In this document: in pieces, positions 44,298 to 55,175 of the stretch
Numbering within the stretch: the stretch's first letter is position 1
Layout of the letters: each line of letters begins with the position of its first letter
NCBI GenBank assembly: GCA_013399895.1
Contig: VXBA01005720.1
Coordinates: forward strand, 425,226-489,225
Source: Serilophus lunatus
Taxonomy: Eukaryota > Chordata > Aves > Passeriformes > Eurylaimidae
DNA: 64,000 nt
Reading direction: 5' to 3'
Made by a program: the position numbers and the translations under genes
The notes under the pieces: model-generated
The model's input: the letters and a program-made list of their open reading frames with translations, nothing else
What the model was told of the DNA's origin: nothing
Database searches by the model: none

Positions 44298-44650
44298 GGC
44301 GGCCTCGGCCCCGCGCCGCCCCGCCCGCACCACAGAGCGCGGGCTAGAGCGTCGCCCCACCATAGAGACGCGCAGCGCCTCAAGGCTATTGGAGGCTCCG
44401 GCCAGAGCGCCGCCGCGCTACCGGAAGTTCCCCTTCAAGGGAGGGAGCGCCACCCCGCTGACGTCACCTCGCGGTCCTCCAGCGCCCGGCCATAGAGAGG
44501 CGGCGCGGTGACCATAGAGATGCGCCGGTCGGAGCGCCCCCTCCCGGCGGGGCCGCTCTGGCGCCGTCTCGATGGTGTCTCCTGAGGGGAGGAGGACCCT
44601 GGGGGCCATTGCGGCCCCGCGTTCTGCCCCGGTCCTGGTTTTATAAAACC
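44000..44650 (-). promoter_or_regulatory. ZNF598: ZNF598 CpG-island promoter
   Basis: A dense CpG, high-GC block spans the first exon and about 350 bp upstream of it. It contains a palindromic CRE (TGACGTCA, 44459-44466) and three copies of CCATAGAGA (44360, 44490, 44512). No TATA box is evident. Transcription start is inferred to lie at about 44350-44560. Confidence 0.7.
44459..44466. promoter_or_regulatory. CRE/ATF site in the ZNF598 promoter
   Basis: Full palindromic TGACGTCA, the consensus for CREB/ATF dimers, 162 bp upstream of the chosen start codon and inside the CpG island. Confidence 0.55.
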
Positions 44651-45097
44651 CGGGTGTTTGTTGTCCTGGGTCAACTGGGGGGAGAAAAACCCCGCCACGT
44701 TAAAAAACGCACTTGAAACTCTACATAAAATAGGATTTGGGGCGCGTTGGACCAGGACCGCACACCTTGGCGGCGCGTTGGGCGCTCAGCCTGAAGTAAG
44801 TAAATCTTTATTTGCTTCAGGTCGTGGCTCTCCCAGTTCGGAGAGCTGGAGACACAGGAATTGGCTCGGGAATGTGTGTGTTAAAGGAATCGGTGCTCAG
44901 GGATGGGAGCTGCGGCTCCTTGGACAGGAGAGGGTGCTCCAGGAGCACTGAAAAATCCATTAACGCCTCTGGAAGGGGAGAAAAAATAATAATAAATAAT
45001 AAAAGCTTCTGTGGCTACAGCCAAATAACGCAGCTCCTCAAACTTTACCTCTTTTTCTCCCAATTTTCCACTAAGTGACCGATAGATTTCTGTCAGA

Positions 45098-45345
45098 GAA
45101 TCACAAAATCCTGGAGTGGTTTGGGTTGGAAAATATTCCAAAGCTCATCCCATCCCTGCCCTGGGCAGGGACATCTCCCACTGTCCCAGTGGATCCAACC
45201 TTGGACACTCCCAGGGATGGGGCAGCCACAGCTTCCCTGGGAATTCCAGCCCAAACCCTCAGAGAAATTGGGAATTCCTTCCCAAAACCCCACCTAACCC
45301 TGCCCTGTGGCAATGGGATATTGGGAATTCCTTCTCAAAATCCCA
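45098..45345 (-). mobile_element. CR1 LINE 3' end that seeded a minisatellite
   Basis: GAATCACAAAATCCTGGAGT, GGTTTGGGTTGGAAAATATT, GCAGGGACATCTCCCACTGT and GGGATGGGGCAGCCACAGCT on +, continuing into GGGAATTCCTTCCCAAAA, the segment amplified to the right. Confidence 0.9.
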
Positions 45346-45608
45346 TCCAACCCCCTGGCAATGGGATATTGGGAATTTCTTCTCCAAATCCCATCCAACC
45401 CCCTGGGAATGGGATATTGGGAATTCCTTCCCCAAATCCCATCCAACCCCTTGGCAATGGGATATTGGGAATTCCTTCCCAAAATCCCATCCAACCCCCT
45501 GGCAATGAGATATTGGGAATTCCTTCTCAATATCCCATCAAACCCCCTGGCAATGGGATATTGGGAATTCCTTCTCAATATCCCATCCAACCCCCTGGCA
45601 ATGGGAAG
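45311..45608. repeat. 48-bp minisatellite (about six copies)
   Basis: The CAATGGGATATTGGGAATTC motif recurs at 45311, 45359, 45407 (first base G), 45455, 45503, 45551 and, partially, 45599, always 48 bp apart and with a few substitutions. The unit corresponds to a CR1 segment present once at 48240-48285. Because 48 is a multiple of 3, it produces incidental repetitive open frames. Confidence 0.95.
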
Positions 45609-46715
45609 CCATTCCCCCTCCTCATTCCAGCTCCTAATGGAATTCCTAATAAATTCCTGGGACCTTCCTGAGGCTGGACAGGCTGAATCACTCGGATCTA
45701 CTGTCTTTTTCCTAAATTCCTTGTCCCTTGAGTTAAAAGTTGCTCCTCGTTTTCTTTGAGCCACTTGAGGACGAAGCAGCACACCAAACAGACCATTAGA
45801 ACACGCCAGGATGTTTTCCCTCCCATCAGCCCCAGCAAACGACGTTTGTGCCACAAAATTAACAGGTTCTCTTAGTGTTTGGGAGCAGATAATGAAGGGT
45901 TTCAACGTTTTGGATGGTTGGATACAACAGGTAACATGTACTTTCTCCTAAAGAGCCCCATTTATCCCACTTGAGCGTGGAGTGGGATAACACCCGTCTG
46001 GCTAATCAGCTCTGAAGTGTGTTTGGGTGGGGCTGCGTGGAATAATTAGGAATGACTGAGGATGCTGGCTGTAATTACCGCAGGAAATGTTCCCCGCATT
46101 AATGAGGCTGTTGAAAATGTTTTTTGTGTCCAAACTGCATCACCCAATTCTGGAGAGCAATTAGCATGAAATGAGCTGGAGGCTGCTGGCGGGGATGTGC
46201 TGCCTTAAGTGTCACTTGGCTGGGAAATGACACCGTGCCTGGGCACAGGATCATAAACACACCTGAGGAATCGGGCTGGGAAGGGACATTAGTCATGGCC
46301 AGGACCACTGGGATATGGAGACTCCGTTGGGACCTTTCAGATTTCAGCTCTGGTCAGTGATGTTGCTTCCCACCAGTCCAGGTGTGCCAAGAGCTTGATC
46401 CAAAGGCTTCATCCTGCAAAGTGTGTTCATAGCAGAGTGTTTTTCCCACTGGGAGAGTGTGATGCTCCTGGTAAAGGCAAGCACTGGCTGTTTTCCAGGC
46501 AGGCAACAGCACTGGCAGCTCCTCAGCTGGAGCATTTTCTGCCCTTCAGATGATACTTGCTATAGTTGGTGTCTGAGGGGGAAACTCCTGAAGATTCCAC
46601 ATCCTCTCACAGTGCAGATGAAATTCCCCCAGCACTGAAAGCTCATTCCAGTCTCATCCTCGATTTTCAGCTACATCCAGGAAGTTTATTTGGATCAAAA
46701 CCCACGTGAAGGTAT

Positions 46716-46800
46716 CATAGAATGGCCTGGGCTGGAAGGGACCTTAAAGATCATCTCGTTCCTCCCAGCACAGGCTGGACACCAGATCCAGCTCTGTCCT
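46716..46800 (-). mobile_element. CR1 LINE 3'-end fragment
   Basis: ATCATAGAATGGCCTGGGCT, then GGAAGGGACCTTAAAGATCA, then TCTCGTTCC on +. Short antisense piece. Confidence 0.75.
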
Positions 46801-46899
46801 CTACATCCACCATGGGACGACCCAAAACAATCCCAATCCCAGATTCTGGCACACTCCTGGCAAAGGTTGGTGTCCTCAGCTCCTGCCTCTCAGCACACC

Positions 46900-47145
46900 A
46901 GGTCAGAACAACCTCAGCTCATGCCAGGGGAGGTTTAGGTTGGATATTTGGAACATTTCTTTATGGAAAGGGTTGTCCAGCCCTGGCACAGCTGCCCAGG
47001 TGGAGTCACATCCCTGGAGGGATTTAAAAGCTGTGTGGATGTGGCACTTGGGGACATGGGTTAGTGGTGGCCTTGGCAGTGCTGGGGGAAAGGTTGGACT
47101 CGATGGTCTTGGGGGTCTGACCCAACCTAAATGATTCTGATCCGA
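46900..47145 (+). mobile_element. CR1 LINE 3' end
   Basis: GGGGAGGTTTAGGTTGGATA, CCCTGGAGGGATTTAAAAGC, ATGTGGCACTTGGGGACATG, GGTTAGTGGTGGCCTTGGCA and CCCAACCTAAATGATTCTGA, a subfamily with a different tail from most copies here. Confidence 0.88.
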
Positions 47146-48049
47146 CTTTTCCAGCAGTGTGCCACACCTTCCCACAGCTGTAAACTGCAAAAAAACCCTC
47201 CTCAATTTCATTTCAACATCATCACACGAGATTTTCACACTTTCCTGGTGTCCCCACCTTCAACAAGCAGCTCAAAGAATTGTTAAAAATCCAATATTTG
47301 AATATTCAAACTTCACCGAAGCCTCTTTCCAGCTCTTCATCCTTCTGGAGAACCATCCTGCTGGTGCCTGTGAGTCATGAGATTAATTTATTTTGTGGTG
47401 TAGAGAGGTTTTTATAACCCTCTTTCAAGTGATTGAATCATTCTTTTCTGATGACTTAAAGATGCTGGTTTATTTCTCCAGTGATTGCAGATGGAAGCTG
47501 GATCTCAGTACACAGTATGACCTCCAAACATGAAGAAATATAATTATATAGAATTAGCTGGCCTCCAAATATCTTGGTTGGTGCTTAGTTCTATGTCTTG
47601 TTAGGCAGGGAATTTTCCTTCCCAAGAAAAAGGGTTAATATTGACACTGGGATAGTTAATTCCCATGTTTACTCGCTAAACATCACATAAAACCTGCAGG
47701 AAAAGGCATTTTCAAGTCATTTAATCAGCAATAAATACTCTTTGGAATAATTGATAACTCTGCAGATGAGCACAACAAGCCCATTCCACTCACAAGAGCA
47801 ACAGATCAAATATTTATAGTTCTGCACTGAAATATTGTCCAAGTGTAGAACTAAAGGTTAGGCCTTGGATTAATTCCCCATTCTCAGCTTGGTGCCAATG
47901 CAGCTCATTTACAGCCCAGACACTCAGTGTGTAACAGGCAGATTTCTCTACATTTGATAAAGGTTCTGCTGATTTTCTCAGAGTTTCTTTTTAAGGAAAA
48001 TAAGTCTCAGACAATCCCTGAGCAGTGGCTTCTCACAGGTACCTCGTTG

Positions 48050-48340
48050 CATGGAATCCTGGAATGGTTTGGGTTGGAAGGGACCTTAAATCCCATCCAG
48101 TCCCACTCCCTGTCCTGGGCAGGGACACCTCCCACTGTCCCAGGGGGCTCCAACCTGCCCTTGGACACTCCCAGGGATGGGGCAGCCACAGCTTCTCTGG
48201 GCACCCTGTGCCAGGGCCTGCCCACCCTCCCAGCCAGGAATTCCTTCCCAATATCCCATCCAACCCTCTGGCAGTGGGAAGTCATTCCTCCTCCTCCTGG
48301 CACTCCAAGCCCTGGTCCAAAGCCTCTCTCCATCATTTTT
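48050..48340 (-). mobile_element. CR1 LINE 3' end
   Basis: CATGGAATCCTGGAATGGTT, GGACACCTCCCACTGTCCCA, GGGATGGGGCAGCCACAGCT, GGAATTCCTTCCCAATATCC and CAACCCTCTGGCAGTGGGAA. It provides the single-copy reference for the 48-bp minisatellite unit. Confidence 0.92.
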
Positions 48341-49204
48341 TAGGCTCCCTTTGGATGCTGGAAGGCAGGTTTGAATTTACAGCCCTGACCAGGTTTTGTG
48401 ATTCAGATTTTAAGGCTCAAAGCAGCACTTTGAGTTGCTGTGAGGTCCCAGACACATGAGATTTTGGATCTAATATTCCCATAACCCTATATGGGGAATT
48501 AACAGCAAGTTGAGCTGTTATTTTCCTGCATTTCAGAAACATCCCAGCCTGCCATTATTAATCACATTATTTTCTCACCTGATTTTTTAACCAAAAACCT
48601 GTTTTTCTATTTAAATTTCAGTTGTGGAGATACATACACACACCCCAATCCTTTGATTCCTCGACAGGCACAATGCATGGCTTCCGATTTGATGAGGAAA
48701 TTTTCCTCCAAGAGCTTTCTTTGCTAAAAAACATCATTTGGTGATACAAGCTTCCCTGAAAAGCAGCAATTCCTTGAAGAGGGGGAGGATGATCAAGGGG
48801 AAGCAGGATCCTTGAAGTCTAGAGTGAGGGACACATGCTGGGAAGCAGAGCTGTATTTTAAGGCATCCATAAATATTATTCTAGGAATAGAGTTTAGCAG
48901 CAGCTTGTTGGGGGATGAGAGAGAGGTAAGTGCAGCTGACAGAAAATACAGAACCTGGTTGGAAATTCAGAGGAAAGGAGCAGCATTAGGCTTTCAAATT
49001 CCCAGATCCGGAGGAGGACAGAGCTCAGTTCTTAGATTCCATTCCAGGAGCTCATGTCGATGGGCTGCTCCTGCCCCAGGTTTCCTACAGGGAGCAGAGC
49101 TCATGCTGGACACTTTGGATGCTCAGGGCAGGGATATCACAGGCAGCGCCAGGAATTGCCTGTGGAATGTGGGGCTTTGGGATTTGTTGTAGTGTTGGGC
49201 TTCT

Positions 49205-49480
49205 CTCTCCCAAGTAACAAGGGACAGGATGAGAGGAAATGGCCTCGAGTTGTGCCTGGGGAGGTTCAGATTGGATATTCAGGGAAATTTCTTAATGGAA
49301 AAGGTTGTGAAGCATTGGAACAGGCTGGCCAGGACAGGGGTGGAGTCACCATCCTTGGAAGTGTTCAGAAAATAGGTGGATGTGGCACTTGGGGTCATGG
49401 TTTAGTGGTGACAGTGGTGGTGCTGGGTTGATAGCTGGAGCTGAGGATCTCAGAGGGCTTTTCCAACCTTAACCTGTGCA
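49205..49480 (+). mobile_element. CR1 LINE 3' end
   Basis: GGGACAGGATGAGAGGAAAT, GGGGAGGTTCAGATTGGATA, GATGTGGCACTTGGGGTCAT and GGGCTTTTCCAACCTTAACC in sense order. Confidence 0.88.
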
Positions 49481-52464
49481 AATTTGCTTGGAGACAGAGT
49501 TTGTTCTCATCTACACCCCTCTGAGCCCTCTGATCATCCCACACATGTGTGTGTGCTGGAGAGCCTCACCTAATTAAATTTCAGGAAAACAGGAGAGCAC
49601 TTGGGGGCTGTGTGGGCATCAGTCAAGAGATCTCAGGGCTGTCAAATGAAAGATTCATCTCACAACTCTTCCTCCTCACAGCAAACGCTGCAGGGCAGAG
49701 CCAAATTTACTCTGCACTTCACACATCTGGGTATTAACTCGCTGCTGTTGGAAATTACTTCCAGGAGAAAGACTGACTCACGGGTTGGAGGGGGCTGAGG
49801 GATGTGGTTACATTACCAATGCCAGCCCATGGCATCTTTTTTCCCCTTGCCTTTCAAATTTTTGTCTTTGCTGCTTGCCTAAGGCAGGCCTGTCATCCCA
49901 CACCATTGGGAATTTTTCATCATGGTTCCTTGGTGGTTGTGTCACGTTCAGATCACTCTGTGATTCTGTTCCTGCAGCCCTTGAGGTGTATGGAGACTCT
50001 TTAATACTCTGCCATCCAGAATAGGCAAAATACAGGGCTGGTGTCTCACAGTTCATCCTCACTCAACAGGCCCCACCAGACTCCAGCTGAGGACTCATGT
50101 CAGAAGTCAAAGGCCATTCCTGCAGCTTGTGGCATGATGGACAACTTCATTAAGCTGGAGAGGTGAGGAGCCCTTAGTGGGTTTGGTGGGTCTGGAGCTC
50201 AGTTTGGTTTTGGTCTCCCATCAGTGATTCAGTTCCTTGGTTTGAAGCAGAAATAATTCCACTGACTCAGATGGGGGTTTTATTGTCTGTAAAGGGCTTT
50301 GAAATCCTAAAGGGTCGATGCCTTGAGAGTGTGGGTGATTGTGGTGTGACCTCAGCACAGAATTCCAGGAGGAAACAAGTTCCCTTGGCTTGGAGCAGCA
50401 ACTCCATGAAACTCTGCACAAGCATCACGAGTCTGTGGCTTTTTTTCCCTGAACTTAGTGCTAATGGATCCATTGTTTCATGTAAAGGTTTCTCCTGCTC
50501 TTGTTCTATCCTGTGTGACATTTACAGTACTCTTTGTTCCATTAGCAAAGTAATTTGAGACAGTTTATTATCCTTTGGAGACTTCACTGCCTGCTGTTTA
50601 ACTTGCACATGACTGGACCTTGGGAAAAAAAAATCCCTTAAAATAGTGCACGAGGCTAAAGATAGTGAAGAATTAGTTGTTTCTTAGGAGTCAAATAATT
50701 AATTTAGTGCACTTTAATAAAATCTGCAGCACTAGGAAACACCACTGGTTTCCTCTTTCTCTTCAGAGGCACCAGTATCTGTGAAGTCGAGGTGTTTCTG
50801 CCTCAAGCTGTGCTTGAAACTGTGATTTGTTTGTATCAGTTACAGGCTTTATTTCAAGGGAATGGAGAAATAGCATTTAATCACGTTCTGAATCACTGGG
50901 GGAAGAAATCACTCCATGATCCGAGTTTATGACACACTCTAAGTGCAAGAAAATGGCAAAGGTTGTTATTCCTGGGAGTTTCTGGGGTGCTGTCACTGCA
51001 GCACCTAAGGGACTGAGCCCGTTTGGGTCCAAATGTCTCATCCTCACTCCACACAAACACTCCTCCTGGTTCCCCAGGAGCTCAGCCATGGGATAGGTGT
51101 TGGAAAACATCAGGGGCTGCTGAGCCACAGTGTGGGAATATCTTTTCCTTGTTGTTAGGACTTTGCTTACTCCAGCATTGGAGCAATGCAGGGCAGAGCA
51201 GGGATGTGAATCCAGGAAAGGAGGCGAAGGGGAAGCACAGGAATTCGGCATGTGGGCAGGGATGGAGCAGTGGGAAACCTGTCCAGTGACCTCCTGGGCA
51301 GCCAGGCAGGGTTTTCATCACCTTTTCAGGTGGGGTTCTGCAGTTCCAGCTCCCTCAGGTGCTGAGCTTCCAACTTTGTCCCCAAGTGAACTTCCCGAAG
51401 CAGCACCAGCTTTGCTCTGGCTCGGGATGCACATGGCACTGCCTGGGATGGGATGGGCAGCAGAACTCTCCCCCTGCTCCTACCTCCAACTTCAGTTCTG
51501 TGCCTCCAGCTGATTTCACAGTGGTGGAGCCTCGTTTGCCTGTTTTGTGCCCTTCTCTCCAAGCCAAAGCACAGGAAGGCAGAGCTGGGCAGGACCTCAG
51601 AGCAGGAAGCTCCACTACTTGGCCATTCCCTTCTGTGGTCTTTGGCAACTCACCCAACACTCTGTGCCTCAGTTTCCCAACCTGAAGAACAGGATGGACC
51701 CAATTAGCAAAGCTGGGTTTGCAGTGCTGCCCACAGAGGAGGGCAGGCTCCACGCCTCCTCATCCCAAATGATGTCACCTCCATCCTCTCACACTCCCAC
51801 AAGGACATGCTGTAGAGCCCAAACGACCAGAAAATGTCATGTATTGAACAAGCATTAATGCCCAAATGTGCTGAGGCCTCACCCCAGCCCTGGCCCCTCT
51901 GATTGCTTTGTTCTCCTGCTTGCCTGAGTCCCTAACCTTCCAATAAACACCAGAGTCATTATCATAAAAATGTGGAAAATGCTGTCATTAAACCCCACCG
52001 GTTTAGTTTCCAAGTGCCTCTTTCTGGGACATCAAATTCATTTAGATCATTCTCCAAAGCCACAAATCCTGAGTGGCTGCAGTAATGTGTGTGGTGGGAG
52101 GTGAGAGCACCACAGGAATTAAATTGAGTGGAGAGGGCTCTTTGAGAGCTTAGCTGGGTTTATGGCAGGGGTGAAGACATGATGCCTCGAGCCACTCATC
52201 CCTGTTATCCCCAGTCCTGGGGTCCCTCAGGATGTTTTCCAGAAACTCCAGGTCATGCTCTGGTGCCTCAGCTTGGAGCTGTGGTGGAAATGGCCGGTCC
52301 AGTGGAGAAGGTGGAGGTACCTCCTGGAGAGCCCAAGCGTCCAGAGGGATGAGGAGACGCAGCAGAACCTTCCTCTTACAGAAAGATTGATTTTACTCCC
52401 AAATAAAAGAAGAAAACCTCAAATCCTTTCAGCAACAGATCCATTTGATTCGATCCCTATGGCT

Positions 52465-52625
52465 AGATTGCCCAGAGCTGTGGCTGCCCCATCCCTGGAA
52501 GTGTCCAAGGCCAGGTTGGAGAAACCTGGGATAGTGGAAGGTGTCCCTGCCCATGGCAGAGGGTCGGATTAGATGGTCTTTAAGGTCCCTTCCAACCCAA
52601 ACTATTCCAGGATTCTATGATGATC
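52465..52625 (+). mobile_element. CR1 LINE 3' end
   Basis: GCCCAGAGCTGTGGCTGCCC, GGATAGTGGAAGGTGTCCCT, GATGGTCTTTAAGGTCCCTT and CCAACCCAAACTATTCCAGG, ending ATTCTATGATGAT. Confidence 0.92.
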
Positions 52626-54354
52626 CCATTCCCCTTTACCTCAACAAATGTGGAATGACATCATTAAGGGTTAGTCCAAGCACTGAAGTGGCTGAGCAAA
52701 GTTTCAGCTCAGTGACTGTGTGGTTGGCCAATGTGATGTTGGAGCCAAAATTTGGGTTTATTAAGTGAGAACATAAAAATGGAGCTTCCAAAAGGCCTTG
52801 GGACCATCTGTACCCTTCCTAGGATCGATAAGCACCTGCAGCTTATAGAAATGACCCGAAAAGCTGAAACCTTACTGTCCTAGAGTCTGTAGAAGATTTC
52901 CATAGGAACCAGGATTTGTTCAGAAGTTTTTTATCTCCCAAAAATAGCCAGGATTTTGTTCCTCTGGGGGAGTTCCTGGCACAAGACCACCTGGGAGCAG
53001 CATGGTGCCATGTGTCCGCTGACGTGCTACAGAATCCGCGGCAGCACAGGCTCCTGAGAGGGGAAAGAGAATCCTAAAATTATCTTTTAATTACTTAGAA
53101 TATAAATAGAAGACAAATTGCTTATCAGCTGTTTCATTTGAAAGATATTTAAAAACACTTGGGAGAGGAAACGTGTGCTGTGTAGAGATCTGGAGCCCGT
53201 GCTGTACCCAGGGGATCTCAGTGCCTTGAGAACACGACGGCTGAGTGTCAGCAGAGACCAGTCCATGCACTGGGAGGAAAGAATTCAGTTCATGGAGAGC
53301 TTACCAGCGTGACAAATTGTTTAAGTTATGCCAAAAACACACATAGAAGATATTTCAGGCAGATCTCTGGGAATGGGAAAATCTTCCACTCCTGGGTGAG
53401 AAGGATGAGCTCACGTTGGAGTGTGGCTGCCATGAAACAAAAGCTCCTAAACCTGCCTTTGCTTGGGCACGGGGAAGGGGCAGGAACAAGCCAGGATGAG
53501 CATCAGGTCCTTCCCAATGGGTCCATCTCTCGTGAGGACGAGGCAGTGTAATGGCTTTTATGGAGTGAACAAAGCTGGCAGCGAGTGTCTCGTTGTTGGG
53601 TGACCAGGGAGGATGTGATGGGATGGTCCGTGTGCTGTACCGCTGCCATTCATTAATGGCTCTATTAAACATGAAAGTGGAGAGCCCATTCTAATGTCCA
53701 GAGCACTCAGGGGGTGACAAAAATAGCCCATCCAGCAGGGGTTGGCTCAGAGAGACACAGGAGCCCAGCCACGTCCTTACTGTAAACCTGGGAGCTTCCA
53801 AGAACTTGGGCTGTGGATGAGTTGGACTCTCTGGTCAGGTTCATTACAGGAAAACGTCATGTTCTGCACAGATGGAACTTCCAGCATCCGCCCTGGAAAG
53901 CCTGGATCCCCATCTTACCAACTGGGAATTGCACTCACTCCCAGCCTTCCCAGAAGAGAAAGATCATGAGAGTCCACACTGACCATCTGATACCTCCCCA
54001 CGGTGTTTTGAACTTTAGTCCTCTTCCCATGTGCTCTGCTCCTTTCTGGCCAAGGGGCTGGTTGCTACAGGAGGAGGATCTTGCTTGGCCAAGATCTCAC
54101 AGTCCAAGGGGTCTCCAGCACAGCTCTGTCCACAGTGTGAGCTTGGAAACACATCCCCAGGAGTGAAGGATCACAGAACACCCGTGTCTACAGGCAGGGC
54201 TGATGGAGAAAACTCCCACTGGGAACTTGTGCTTGTTTGGTGTGAGAAGATGGGGCTGGATGGTAAAGGGCTGTGGACCTTAATGGTAAGGAACCTGGCC
54301 AGATTCCCTTGGAGCACGTTAAAATAATATCAACGAGGTGAAATGTCAGCCTGT

Positions 54355-54505
54355 GCTCAGAGAAGCTGTGGCTGCCCCATCCCTGGAAGTGTCCTGGGCT
54401 TGGAACAACCTGGGATAGTGGAAGGTGTTCCTGCCCATGGCAGAGGGTGAGACTGGATGGTCTTTAAGGTCCCTTCCAATCCAAACCATTCCATGATTCC
54501 AAATG
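54355..54505 (+). mobile_element. CR1 LINE 3' end
   Basis: CTCAGAGAAGCTGTGGCTGC, GGATAGTGGAAGGTGTTCCT, GGATGGTCTTTAAGGTCCCT and TCCAAACCATTCCATGATTC in sense order, with an internal deletion after GGAAGTGTC. Confidence 0.9.
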
Positions 54506-54959
54506 GGCACACAGAAGCATGGAAGATGCTGGGAATAAAAGTAATGAAGTTACTGCATGGCTTGAACAACCCCAGAAATTATGTAGTCCTGGTTCAGTGT
54601 ATAAAACCGAGAACTCAGCTAATAAAGAGGAGGAACTGAAATTTCTCCCCAGTGAGCATAAACTTGACCTGCTTGGTTTTATTACGGAATCTGGGGGGAA
54701 ATCTCACCTGACTGGAATGGCAAAATTCACGGTATTTAAGAGCTGATGGGCAGAAGAGGAGGAGAAGCAGCCCGACAGATCCACTCTAAATGGGCTGGAG
54801 CACTTCACCACAGGGAGCAAGAAGGATGCCCCGGGCTGCAGGGGGATGGATGCTCAGAGGATGCTCAAGGCCATGGGGAGAATCCTGGAGGCAAGATGCT
54901 CAGGAATGCTCGGGATGCTCCGGGTTGCAGGGAGACGCTCAGGGATGCTCAGAGGATGC

Positions 54960-55175
54960 TGGGGGCCCTGGGGAGGATGGCGGCATCCCGGGGGGAGGCT
55001 GCCGAGGGAGGGCGGAGCCGCGGGGGCCCCTCCCGACGGCGCTATAAACCGGCGGGGCGCGGGCGAGGGGCAGCCGTCGCTGGGGTGCCCGGGGCTGGGG
55101 CGCACCCTGCCCGCACCCCTGCCCCTGCCTGCACCCCTGCCCGCACTCTGCCCGCGCCCAGACCCTGCCCGGGCC
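54960..55175 (+). promoter_or_regulatory. NPW: NPW promoter with TATA-like box
   Basis: A GC-rich segment with GCTATAAACC (TATAAA at 55043-55048) sits about 128 bp upstream of the NPW start, implying transcription start near 55070-55080. A C-rich pentanucleotide-like stretch (CCTGCCCGCACC) lies between it and the ATG. Confidence 0.6.

Larger units (their letters stand above)
44651..54959. other. ZNF598-NPW intergenic region
   Basis: About 10.3 kb between two divergent genes. No gene was recognised. It contains CR1 copies of both orientations, a 48-bp minisatellite, and unique stretches with homeodomain-type TAAT words at 45960-46260 and at 53530-53690. Long parts (47.15-48.05, 49.5-52.46 and 52.63-53.5 kb) show nothing I can name. 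Confidence 0.6.

Noticed and set aside
44341..44363. Upstream in-frame ATG for ZNF598 at 44363
   Set aside because: The arginine/serine-rich extension does not resemble the family N-terminus; the ATG at 44297 follows GCCGCC and gives MAAM, close to the human start.
45075..45905. Repetitive 150-203 codon frames on both strands
   Set aside because: The 48-bp repeat period is a multiple of three, so frames stay open by default; the sequence derives from CR1.
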